NCBI RefSeq assembly: GCF_016031625.1
Contig: NZ_JACCHP010000002.1
Location: 186,001-250,000, forward strand
DNA: 64,000 nucleotides
Direction of reading: 5' to 3'
Source of the DNA: Bradyrhizobium agreste
Lineage (GTDB): Bacteria; Pseudomonadota; Alphaproteobacteria; Rhizobiales; Xanthobacteraceae
The notes below the pieces were generated by a model. The model searched no databases. It was given only the letters and a program-made list of their open reading frames with translations, and was not told where the DNA came from. Made by a program: the position numbers and the translations under genes. The stretch's first letter is position 1; the number at the start of each line of letters is the position of its first letter. Below are positions 51,533 through 59,015 of this stretch, in pieces.

Positions 51533-53347
51533 ATGGCGCCGCCGCTGATCCAACTCAAAGACATCCGGCTGACATTTGGCGGAACACCGCTGCTGTCGGG
51601 CGTCGAGCTCAACGTCGCGCCATCCGAACGGGTCTGCCTGATCGGCCGCAACGGCTCCGGCAAGTCGACGCTGCTGAAGATCGCAGCCGGCCTGATCGAG
51701 CCGGACTCCGGCACGCGCTTCGTGCAGCCCGGCGCAACGGTGCGCTACCTGCCGCAGGAGCCGGATTTCGGCGCGCACCAGACCACGCTCGCCTATGTTG
51801 AGTCCGGGCTCGCGCCGGGGGACGACCATCACCAGGCGCGCTATCTGCTGGAGCAGCTCGGCCTCACCGGCGAGGAGGACCCGCATAACCTCTCCGGCGG
51901 CGAGGCCCGTCGCGCAGCGCTGGCCTTTGTGCTGGCGCCCTCGCCCGACATTCTGCTGCTGGACGAGCCGACCAATCATCTCGATCTTGCCACCATCGAA
52001 TGGCTGGAGCAGGAGCTCGATTCCAGGCGCAGCGCGCTCGTGATCATCAGCCACGACCGCCGCTTCCTCACCAATCTCTCGCGCTCCACCGCCTGGCTCG
52101 ATCGCGGCAGGATCAAGCAGATCGATCGCGGCTTTGCCTCGTTCGAGAGCTGGCGCGACGAGGTGCTGGCCGAGGAAGAGCGCGACCAGCACAAGCTCGA
52201 TCGCAAGATCGTCGACGAGGAGCACTGGCTGCGCCACGGCGTCTCCGGCCGGCGCAAGCGCAACGTCAAACGCCTCGCCAATCTGCACGCGTTGCGCGCC
52301 CAGCGCCGCAACTACCGCGGCACCGCCGGCAGCGCCAATTTGGCAGCTAGCGAAGCCGAGCAGTCCGGCAAGCTGGTGATCGAGGCGAAGGGCATCACGA
52401 AATCCTATGGCGAGCGCAAGATCGTCGAGAATTTCTCCACCCGCATCCAGCGCGGCGACCGGCTCGGCATCATCGGTCCGAACGGCGCCGGCAAGACCAC
52501 GCTGGTCAATCTGCTGACCGGCGGCTTGCCGCCCGATTCCGGCACAATACGGCTCGGGGCCAATCTGGAGATGGCGACGCTCGACCAGCACCGCGAAAGC
52601 CTCGATCCCAAATCGACCCTGGCCGAAGCGCTCACCGGCGGCCGCGGCGATCACGTCATGGTCGGCGGCAAGCCGAAGCACGTGGTCGGCTATATGAAGG
52701 ACTTCCTGTTCGCGCAGGAGCAGCGCGGCACACCGCTGGAGGTGCTCTCCGGCGGCGAGCGCGGCCGGCTGATGCTGGCGCGCGCGCTGGCAAAGCCGTC
52801 GAATCTCCTGGTGCTGGACGAGCCGACCAACGATCTCGATCTCGAAACGCTCGACGTGCTCGAGGAGATGCTCGGCGACTACGAAGGCACCGTGATCCTG
52901 ATCAGCCACGACCGCGACTTCCTCGACCGCGTCGTCACCTCCGTGATCGCGCCCGAGGGCAACGGCAAGTGGATCGAATATGCCGGCGGCTACAGCGACA
53001 TGCTGGCGCAGCGCGGCGCCGATTTGAAGCGCGAGACGGCGAAGGCGCAAGCGCCAGTGGAGAAGAAAGAGGAGCGCGCCGCAACTCCGGCCGCGTCGGC
53101 ACCCAAGCGCAAGCTGAACTTCAACGAGAAACACGCGCTGGAAACGTTACCGAAGAAGATAGAAACGCTTCACGCCGATATTGCAAAATTGCAGCGCGTG
53201 CTCGACGATCCCAACCTCTACGCCAAGGATCGCAAAAAATTCGACGACACCTCGGCCGCCATCGCCAAGGCGCACGAAGAACTGTCCGCTGCCGAAGAGC
53301 GCTGGCTCGAACTCGAAATGCTGAGGGAAGAGATCGAGCAGGCATAA
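51533..53347 (+). CDS. ABC-F ATPase, Uup-type
   Basis: The 604-residue protein has two ATP-binding cassettes without membrane segments. Walker A motifs are GRNGSGKST and GPNGAGKTT; signature motifs are NLSGGEARR and LSGGERGR; Walker B stretches are ILLLDEPTNHLD and LLVLDEPTNDLD. A charged C-terminal coiled coil (KKIETLHADIAKLQRVL) matches the Uup subgroup. ABC-F proteins act on the ribosome or on DNA branch structures. The ATG lies two bases after the YaiI stop. Confidence 0.92.
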   Translation: MAPPLIQLKDIRLTFGGTPLLSGVELNVAPSERVCLIGRNGSGKSTLLKIAAGLIEPDSGTRFVQPGATVRYLPQEPDFGAHQTTLAYVESGLAPGDDHHQARYLLEQLGLTGEEDPHNLSGGEARRAALAFVLAPSPDILLLDEPTNHLDLATIEWLEQELDSRRSALVIISHDRRFLTNLSRSTAWLDRGRIKQIDRGFASFESWRDEVLAEEERDQHKLDRKIVDEEHWLRHGVSGRRKRNVKRLANLHALRAQRRNYRGTAGSANLAASEAEQSGKLVIEAKGITKSYGERKIVENFSTRIQRGDRLGIIGPNGAGKTTLVNLLTGGLPPDSGTIRLGANLEMATLDQHRESLDPKSTLAEALTGGRGDHVMVGGKPKHVVGYMKDFLFAQEQRGTPLEVLSGGERGRLMLARALAKPSNLLVLDEPTNDLDLETLDVLEEMLGDYEGTVILISHDRDFLDRVVTSVIAPEGNGKWIEYAGGYSDMLAQRGADLKRETAKAQAPVEKKEERAATPAASAPKRKLNFNEKHALETLPKKIETLHADIAKLQRVLDDPNLYAKDRKKFDDTSAAIAKAHEELSAAEERWLELEMLREEIEQA

Positions 53348-53432
53348 GTTCGTAGGATGGGTAGAGCGAAGCGAAACCCATCGCTTAACGGGAATTTCTT
53401 CTGGGTTTCGCTTCGCTCTACCCATCCTACGG
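53348..53432. repeat. REP-like inverted repeat, 'GTAGGATGGGT' family, copy 2 (intact)
   Basis: GTTCGTAGGATGGGTAGAGCG is present here in intact form (key bases given; 8-mer GTTCGTAG at 53348-53355), and CGCTCTACCCATCCTACG mirrors it. It is the intact sister of the copy split by the IS110 element. It sits between the ABC-F and threonine aldolase-like genes. Confidence 0.85.
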
Positions 53433-53453
53433 GTCCGGAAATAGAGAGATCAT

Positions 53454-54533
53454 ATGACCACTCCCCTCGCCGCAAAAATCGCCCGCGAATACGGCACGCC
53501 CTGTGCCGTCATCGACATGGACAGGGTCGAGCGCAACATCGCGCGGATCCAGAACGCCTGCGACGACGCCGGGATCGCCAATCGTCCGCACATCAAGACG
53601 CACAAGAACCCGACGATTGCCAAGATGCAGGTCGCGGCCGGCGCCAAGGGCATCACCTGCCAGAAGCTGGGCGAAGCCGAGATCATGGCCAATGCCGGCA
53701 TCGACGACATCCTGATTAGCTACAATCTGCTGGGCGAAGAGAAGATGGCGCGCCTCGGCGCGTTGCAGGCGAAGGCCAACATGACGGTGGCAGCCGACAA
53801 TTCGACCGTCGTCGCCGGCCTGCCCAAGGCGGCTGCGGCGTCAGGCCGGCCACTCTCGGTCGTGGTCGAGTGCGACACGGGGCGCAAGCGCGCGGGCGTC
53901 GAGACGCCGGCCGAGGCGATTGCCCTGGCGCGCGAGATCGCGGCGTCTGAGGGACTCGAGTTCGCCGGCTTCATGCTGTATCCGACCGAGACCGGCTGGG
54001 CCGAGGCGCAGAAATTCTACGACGAGGCGCTGGCCGGCGTACGCGCCCACGGGCTTGACGCCAAGATCGTCTCGACCGGCGGCACGCCGAACCTCGTCAA
54101 TATCGGCAAGCTCAAGGGCGGCACCGAGCATCGCTTCGGCACCTACATCTACAACGATCGCATGCAGGTCGCCGCGGGCGTCGCCTCCTGGGACGATTGC
54201 GCTCTGCACATCTATTCGACGGTGGTGAGCCGCGCCGCGCCCGAGCGCGGCATTCTGGACGCCGGCTCGAAGACGCTGACCACTGATACCGGCGGGCTCG
54301 ACGGCCACGGCCTGATCCTGGAGCACCCGGAGGCCAGGATCGCAAAGTTCGCCGAGGAGCACGGCTTCCTCGACCTGTCCCGCAGCAACACGCGCCCCAA
54401 TGTCGGCGACGTCGTCCGCATCGTGCCGAACCATGTCTGCGTCGTCGTCAACATGATGGACGAGGTCGTGATGGTCCGCGGCGAGGAGATCGTCGGCACG
54501 CTGCCGGTCGCGGCGCGGGGGAAGCTGCGATAG
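53454..54533 (+). CDS. DSD1-family PLP enzyme, D-threonine aldolase-like
   Basis: The 359-residue protein has the alanine racemase-like barrel fold of D-threonine aldolase and D-serine dehydratase. The PLP lysine is in RPHIKTHKNP (residues 44-53), and the metal-site region in the C-terminus reads VRIVPNHVCVVVNM, with His and Cys two residues apart, as in zinc-dependent D-serine dehydratase-like members. Reactions are cleavage of D-threonine or dehydration of D-serine; the exact substrate is open. It is flanked by two copies of the same REP family, and the downstream one carries the IS. Confidence 0.85.
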   Translation: MTTPLAAKIAREYGTPCAVIDMDRVERNIARIQNACDDAGIANRPHIKTHKNPTIAKMQVAAGAKGITCQKLGEAEIMANAGIDDILISYNLLGEEKMARLGALQAKANMTVAADNSTVVAGLPKAAAASGRPLSVVVECDTGRKRAGVETPAEAIALAREIAASEGLEFAGFMLYPTETGWAEAQKFYDEALAGVRAHGLDAKIVSTGGTPNLVNIGKLKGGTEHRFGTYIYNDRMQVAAGVASWDDCALHIYSTVVSRAAPERGILDAGSKTLTTDTGGLDGHGLILEHPEARIAKFAEEHGFLDLSRSNTRPNVGDVVRIVPNHVCVVVNMMDEVVMVRGEEIVGTLPVAARGKLR

Positions 54534-54734
54534 GGTTCGTAGCAACCATTAAACGGTAGCTGCCTTTGGGGTCGTCTGCGTCTTCCAATGATGACGCCGT
54601 GCTCGCGGCGGTCAAGGCGTGGCCTGGCGGCAGATCAGGTGAGGTTAGGGCGAGCGACGGCCATCCTTGACCGCCGCTGCGCGCGACGTCGTGAGCAGCT
54701 GCAGGTCGGGACGAAGAAACGCGTGCCGGTCGAA

Positions 54735-55703
54735 CTAAGAAACAGGGAATGATCGCATCGGTGGTTCGCCGCACCACGGCGTGCCGCGAGCCACCACGGC
54801 GTTGACGAAGATGAGCATCTTCCTGGCACAGGCAACGAGCGCGCGTTTGTGTTCCTTTCCGGCGGCAGTCAGCCGTTGATAGAGCTTGATGAGCTGCGGA
54901 TTCCCTCGAAACGAAGCCGCCAGTGAAGCAGTATAAAGGGCACGACGCAGCCGCTTTCGTCCGCCCTCGATGTGTCGAACCCCGACCTGGTCACCGCTGT
55001 CGTCGTCATACGGCGCAAGGCCGGCGAGAGCGACGGCTTGCTCGCGCGTAACCCGTCCGATCTCGGGCAGACGCACCAGGATGGCAACGGCAGTCGGCAG
55101 CCCGACGCCATCGACGCTATTGATCAGCGCAAGCCTCTCGGCAAGATCGGGATACTTGCGGATCGAGGCGACCAGAGCCTTGAGTTCGGCGCTCTCACGT
55201 TGCTCCAGGCGAGCGATATCCTCATGCCAGAGCTTGTTGATTGCCACGTTACGGCAGCTCTCGATCCTATTCTTCAGGCGCGCGATATCCTCGCCGATCT
55301 GATCGATCATGGTCAGTTGCTCGGCGAACGACAGCAATCGAGGATCGGGTGCGGCGTGGATCTTGCGCACCGCCGCGGTACAGACGGCAATAAGAGCGGC
55401 ATCAATCTTATCGTTCTTGGCCCGCCGCGAGTGGAATTTGGCATAGGCCCGGACTTGAGCCGGCTGGAACACCACAACCACAAACCGCTTGCGCCGCAGC
55501 TCGACGACGACAGGCTGCTCGTAACCGCCGCTCGCCTCGATGCCGATGCGTCTAACGCGGTGTTGTCGTAGCCACGCCAACAAAGTCGCATGACCTTCCG
55601 GCGTGTTTTTCACCTGCAGCTGCTCGCGGCGACCCTCGATCGCCACGTCGAGCTTCCGTTTGCCGGTATCGATCCCGGCACAGATCGTGGTATGCTTGGC
55701 CAT
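54735..55703 (-). CDS. IS110-family DEDD transposase
   Basis: The 322-residue protein is an intact IS110 transposase. The N-terminal RuvC-like domain shows the acidic residues in AGIDTGKRKL, GIEASGGYEQ and KNDKIDAAL, and the C-terminal Transposase_20 domain shows VDGVGLPTAVAIL, GLAPYDDDSGD and RRALYTASLA. The serine in the last region is the catalytic nucleophile in the family. A GGGAGGGA ribosome-binding site precedes the ATG at 55703. The frame is uninterrupted, so it may be active. Confidence 0.93.
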   Translation of the reverse strand: MAKHTTICAGIDTGKRKLDVAIEGRREQLQVKNTPEGHATLLAWLRQHRVRRIGIEASGGYEQPVVVELRRKRFVVVVFQPAQVRAYAKFHSRRAKNDKIDAALIAVCTAAVRKIHAAPDPRLLSFAEQLTMIDQIGEDIARLKNRIESCRNVAINKLWHEDIARLEQRESAELKALVASIRKYPDLAERLALINSVDGVGLPTAVAILVRLPEIGRVTREQAVALAGLAPYDDDSGDQVGVRHIEGGRKRLRRALYTASLAASFRGNPQLIKLYQRLTAAGKEHKRALVACARKMLIFVNAVVARGTPWCGEPPMRSFPVS

Positions 55704-55709
55704 CTTCGT

Positions 55710-55882
55710 CGATCCCTCCCTTGTGATGCGAACCTAAAGTTCGTTCAACCATTCGGGTCCCGATGAAGTGCCGATCGCGATCTCGCTACGTCAGACAGCC
55801 CTCAAGGCTTCGATGGGTACCGATCCGATCGAACGGCGACCCAGCTCGGGCGGCTACCCGGGCTGGGCCATTCCTCACGGAA
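55710..55882 (-). ncRNA. Candidate bridge RNA of the IS110 element
   Basis: The leader between the -10 box and the transposase can form a GUGA-capped stem (55867-55886 region) and a CCCAGC-CGGG / CCCG-GCTGGG stem (55840-55867). It contains GATGGGTA (55812-55819, plus strand), identical to the first eight bases of the target flank after the core (55915-55922). It also contains CAACCATT (55746-55753), identical to the transposon's right end (54543-54550). Order from the 5' end is stem-loop, target match, donor match, as in IS621 bridge RNA. The ends are approximate; the true start depends on the promoter. Confidence 0.65.
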
Positions 55883-55888
55883 CGGCTC

Positions 55889-55894
55889 ATTATA
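55889..55894 (-). promoter_or_regulatory. -10 box of the IS110 leader RNA
   Basis: On the minus strand this reads TATAAT, an exact consensus, 19 bp inside the left end of the element. No -35 box is visible in the flank at a normal distance; in IS110 elements it is often supplied by the other end when the element circularises. Confidence 0.55.
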
Positions 55895-55912
55895 GGCGAT
55901 CGCGCTAATACA

Positions 55913-55996
55913 AGGATGGGTAGAGCGCAGCGAAACCCATCGCTACCTGCGCGGGGCTTGAGATGATGGGTTTCGCTGCGCTCTACCCATCCTACA
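55913..55996. repeat. REP-like inverted repeat, 'GTAGGATGGGT' family, copy 3 (split by the IS)
   Basis: AGGATGGGTAGAGCGCAGCG begins a perfect 28-bp arm (55913-55940) mirrored at 55966-55993. Its outermost bases GTTCGTAG are now on the far side of the IS (54535-54542). Its right end overlaps the TAG stop of the flavoprotein gene. Confidence 0.85.
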
Positions 55997-57221
55997 AGTT
56001 AAGCCACGCCAACACGCCCCGCCCCGCCGCAGCCCCGGTCGCGAACGAGGCCTGCAGCAGATAGCCGCCAGTCGGCGCTTCCCAGTCCAGCATCTCGCCG
56101 GCTGCGAACACACCTTGCAGCTTGCGCAGCATGAAGTGCTCATCGAGCTCGTCGAACAGAATTCCGCCTGCCGTCGAGATCGCGCGATCGATCGGAGCGA
56201 CACCGGTGAGCTGAACCGGAATGGCGTTGATGAGCTGCGCGAGCTCCGCCGGCGAGAACGATGCCAGCGTTCGGTCGGAGGCAATGGCCGCCTCCTGCAT
56301 CAATCCGATGCCGACCGGCGACAATTGCGCGGCCTTGCGCAGGAAGTTCGCCAGCGATTGCTTGCCGCGCACGCCCGACAGCCGCGTGGTCAGCGCCGCG
56401 GCGTCGAGGTCGGGCCGCAACGCGATCATCATCGTCGCCTGCCCGAGATTCAGCACGGCCTCGCGCAGTTCCGCCGACAGCGCGTAGATCGCGCCGCCTT
56501 CGATCCCGCTGCGGGTGATCATGGCTTCTCCGCGCACCGTGTGCTCGCGAAGCGTCAGCGCCACGCCCTTGAGCGGCTGACCCTCGAAACGGTCGCGGAA
56601 CACGTTTGACCAAGCGACCGTGAAGCCGGAATTGGCCGGCCGCAGTTTTGAGACGGCAATGCCCTTTGCGGCGAGGATATCGACCCAGCTGCCGTCCGAT
56701 CCGAGCCGCGGCCAGCTTGCGCCGCCGAGGGCGAGCAGCGTGGCGTTCGCTTCGAAGGTGCAGACGCCTTTCGGCGTCTGAAAGATCAGCCGGCCCTCGT
56801 CGTCCCAGCCGACCCAGCGATGGCGAAAGGCAAAACGGGCACCGGCGGCATCGAGCCGCCGCAGCCAGGCGCGCAGCAAGGGCGAGGCCTTGAACGCCTT
56901 GGGAAACACCCGTCCGCTGCTGCCGACGAAGGTCGGCTCGCCCAGCGCCTCGCTCCAGGCGCGCAGTGCATCCGGCGAAAATGCCTCGACCGCGGCCCGC
57001 AGCTTCGGTGCCGCCTCGCGGTAGCGCGCCATGAATTGCGGCAGCGGTTCGCTGTGGGTGAGATTGAGCCCGCCGCGGCCGGCCATCAGGAATTTGCGCC
57101 CGGCCGACGGCATCGCGTCGTAGACCGTGACGCGGGCGCCGCCCTGCGCCAGCACCTCCGCCGCCATCAGCCCGGCGGGACCGGCGCCGATGACGGCGAT
57201 GTGGTTGTCAGGTGAGATCAT
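55992..57221 (-). CDS. TIGR03862/HI0933-type flavoprotein (BaiN-like)
   Basis: The 409-residue FAD-binding oxidoreductase begins IAVIGAGPAGLMAAEVLA, the dinucleotide-binding motif, then AGRKFLMAGRGGLNLTHSE, a signature of the HI0933/BaiN family. The C-terminal FAAGEMLDWEAPTGGYLLQASFATG closes the FAD site. Reported relatives reduce double bonds of steroids or unknown substrates. The stop codon TAG lies at the very end of a REP element. It stands alone. Confidence 0.85.
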   Translation of the reverse strand: MISPDNHIAVIGAGPAGLMAAEVLAQGGARVTVYDAMPSAGRKFLMAGRGGLNLTHSEPLPQFMARYREAAPKLRAAVEAFSPDALRAWSEALGEPTFVGSSGRVFPKAFKASPLLRAWLRRLDAAGARFAFRHRWVGWDDEGRLIFQTPKGVCTFEANATLLALGGASWPRLGSDGSWVDILAAKGIAVSKLRPANSGFTVAWSNVFRDRFEGQPLKGVALTLREHTVRGEAMITRSGIEGGAIYALSAELREAVLNLGQATMMIALRPDLDAAALTTRLSGVRGKQSLANFLRKAAQLSPVGIGLMQEAAIASDRTLASFSPAELAQLINAIPVQLTGVAPIDRAISTAGGILFDELDEHFMLRKLQGVFAAGEMLDWEAPTGGYLLQASFATGAAAGRGVLAWLNL

Positions 57222-57259
57222 GGCGGGAGATTAGGGCAGATTTTCGCGCCGGAAACAGT

Positions 57260-57362
57260 GTCATTCCGGGGCGCGCGTTGCGCGAGCCCGGAATCCATCG
57301 GACGGCAGAGTTGGTGGCGCGATGGATTCCGGGTTCGTCGCCTTGCGACGCCCCGGAATGAC
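57260..57362. repeat. REP-like inverted repeat, 'TCATTCCGGGGC' family, copy 4
   Basis: GTCATTCCGGGGCG opens and CGCCCCGGAATGAC closes it, with GAATCCATCG and CGATGGATTC inside. It lies between the flavoprotein and SDR genes. Confidence 0.85.
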
Positions 57363-57369
57363 AGCGGGG

Positions 57370-58287
57370 CTAAAGCTTGATCCCCGCCCGCGCCGCGGCC
57401 TGCGCGACGTATTTCTGCGTCTGCTCGAACGCGCCCTGCAGGGCCCTGGCCTTCGACATGTCGCTGATCTCGGCGAAATGCGCGGCGATCGCATCCGGCG
57501 TCCACTCGCTCTCCGGCAGATTGATGCCTTCGCTCTCCACGATCTTGATCACCGCGAACGAGCCGGCACCGGCGCCCATGATGGTGCGGGTCGGGGCATC
57601 CTCGCTCAGCATGTACTCAACGGCGGGCGTGATCGCGTTCGGCTTCATCAGCTGCAGCGCCTGCGGCGGCAGCAGCTCTTCGGTCATGCGCGTCGCCGCC
57701 GTTGGCGAGATGATGTTGACGCGGATGTCGTTCTTGCGGCCCTCCTCGGCGAGCACGTTCATCAGGCCGACCATGCCGGATTTCGCTGCGCCGTAATTGG
57801 CCTGGCCGAAATTGCCGTAGAGACCGGAGGACGACGTCGTCAGCACGATGCGGCCGTAATTGCGGTCGCGCATGCCGGCCCAGGCCGCCTTGCAGCAATA
57901 GAAGGTGCCGACGAGATGCACGTCGAGCACCTTCTGGAAATCGGCGACCTCCATCTTGCCGAACGACTTGTCGCGCAGGATGCCGGCATTGGCGCACAGG
58001 AGGTCGACGCTGCCCCATTCCTTGGTGGCGCGCTCGACCATGGCGGTGACCTGCTCGAAATTCGAGACGTCGGCGCCGTCGGCCATCGCGGTGCCGCCGG
58101 CTTTGCGGATCTCCTCGACCACGGCTTCGGCCGGCGACAACGAGCCGCCGGTGCCGTCTCGCGCGCCGCCGAAATCGTTGACCACGACCTTGGCGCCGCG
58201 GCTCGCCAGCCCCAGCGCATGCGCCTTGCCGAGACCATTGCCCGCGCCGGTGACGATGGCGACGCGTCCGTCGAACCTGATTGCCAT
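57370..58287 (-). CDS. SDR oxidoreductase, peroxisomal-type 3-hydroxyacyl-CoA dehydrogenase-like
   Basis: The 305-residue protein is a classical short-chain dehydrogenase: TGAGNGLGKAHA is the cofactor motif, CANAGILRDKS includes NAG, SSSGLYGNFGQANYGAAK provides the S-Y-K triad region. The long C-terminal part and ILRDKSFGKM loop resemble the dehydrogenase domain of MFE-2/17-beta-HSD4. It probably oxidises 3-hydroxyacyl-CoA with NAD. It is the last gene of the acyl-CoA cluster on this strand; a REP element separates it from the MaoC gene. Confidence 0.87.
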   Translation of the reverse strand: MAIRFDGRVAIVTGAGNGLGKAHALGLASRGAKVVVNDFGGARDGTGGSLSPAEAVVEEIRKAGGTAMADGADVSNFEQVTAMVERATKEWGSVDLLCANAGILRDKSFGKMEVADFQKVLDVHLVGTFYCCKAAWAGMRDRNYGRIVLTTSSSGLYGNFGQANYGAAKSGMVGLMNVLAEEGRKNDIRVNIISPTAATRMTEELLPPQALQLMKPNAITPAVEYMLSEDAPTRTIMGAGAGSFAVIKIVESEGINLPESEWTPDAIAAHFAEISDMSKARALQGAFEQTQKYVAQAAARAGIKL

Positions 58288-58313
58288 GAGTGCGTTTCCC
58301 AGATGTTAGACCG

Positions 58314-58399
58314 GTCATGGCCGGGCTTGACCCGGCCATCCATCAAAATCGACAGGCTTTTGAGCAGCGATGGGTTGCCGGGTCAAGCCCGGCAACGAC
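58314..58399. repeat. Inverted repeat, 'CCCGGGCTTGACCCGGGCATCC' family, copy 2
   Basis: CGGGCTTGACCCGGCCATCC is at the left (key bases) and GCCGGGTCAAGCCCGGC at the right. Same family as 39185-39270. Confidence 0.75.
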
Positions 58400-58408
58400 G
58401 GCGCCGGC

Positions 58409-58888
58409 TTACGCGAAATAGATCAGGCCAAGCCAATCCGCGACCAGCGCCGGCTTGTCCTCGCCTTCGATCTCCACGGTGACGTTAGTGCGGGACTGCA
58501 ATTCGTTCGGCTTGCGCAACCTGGCCTCCGCCAGCACGAAGCGGCCGCGCACGCGCTTGCCTGACCGCACCGGCGAGATGAATCGCAGCTTGTCGAAACC
58601 GTAATTCACGCCCATCGTGGTGCCGGCGATGACAGGCATCACCTCGTAGGACATGATCGACAGCAGCGACATCGTGAGAAAACCGTGCGCGATGGTGGTG
58701 CCGAAAGCGGTTTCCTTCTTCGCACGCTCCGGATCGACGTGGATGAACTGGTGATCCTCGATCACGTCGGCATAGGCGTCGATGCGCGGCTGGTCGATCA
58801 GGTGCCACGACGATACGCCGATCTCCTTGCCGACCATGCCCTGATAGGCCTCGAGCGTAACAGGCGGCTTCTTCCAGACTTCGTTCAT
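58409..58888 (-). CDS. MaoC-type (R)-specific enoyl-CoA hydratase
   Basis: The 159-residue protein is a single-hot-dog MaoC dehydratase. VIEDHQFIHVDPERAKK provides the hydratase D-x-x-x-x-H motif, and TTIAHGFLTMSLLSIM the following helix. It hydrates 2-enoyl-CoA to 3-hydroxyacyl-CoA, and it sits between an acyl-CoA synthetase and an SDR, so the three could degrade a fatty or branched acid. The ATG at 58888 was chosen on homology. Confidence 0.9.
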   Translation of the reverse strand: MNEVWKKPPVTLEAYQGMVGKEIGVSSWHLIDQPRIDAYADVIEDHQFIHVDPERAKKETAFGTTIAHGFLTMSLLSIMSYEVMPVIAGTTMGVNYGFDKLRFISPVRSGKRVRGRFVLAEARLRKPNELQSRTNVTVEIEGEDKPALVADWLGLIYFA

Positions 58889-58904
58889 GGTAACTCCAAT
58901 TGCC

Positions 58905-59007
58905 GTCATTCCGGGGCGCGCGAAGCGCGAGCCCGGAATCCATTTGACAGCGGACTCTGCCGCAAAATGGATTCCGGGTTCGATGCTGCGCATCGCCCCG
59001 GAATGAC
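58905..59007. repeat. REP-like inverted repeat, 'TCATTCCGGGGC' family, copy 5
   Basis: GTCATTCCGGGGCGCGCGAA is matched by GCATCGCCCCGGAATGAC, with GAATCCATTT and AAATGGATTC inside. It splits the acyl-CoA cluster. Confidence 0.85.
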
Positions 59008-59015
59008 AAGCTCCA

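Larger units (their letters stand above)
54543..55912 (-). mobile_element. IS110-family insertion sequence inserted in a REP element
   Basis: The element is 1,370 bp and carries one transposase gene, a 192-bp downstream end and a 209-bp upstream non-coding end. It is flanked by the dinucleotide AG on each side (54541-54542 and 55913-55914). Removing the element and one AG joins GTTCGT-AG to GATGGGTAGAGCG, which is exactly the start of the intact repeat at 53348. No inverted terminal repeats are visible, as expected for IS110. On the transposase strand the core is CT, the same as in the well-studied IS621. Confidence 0.85.
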
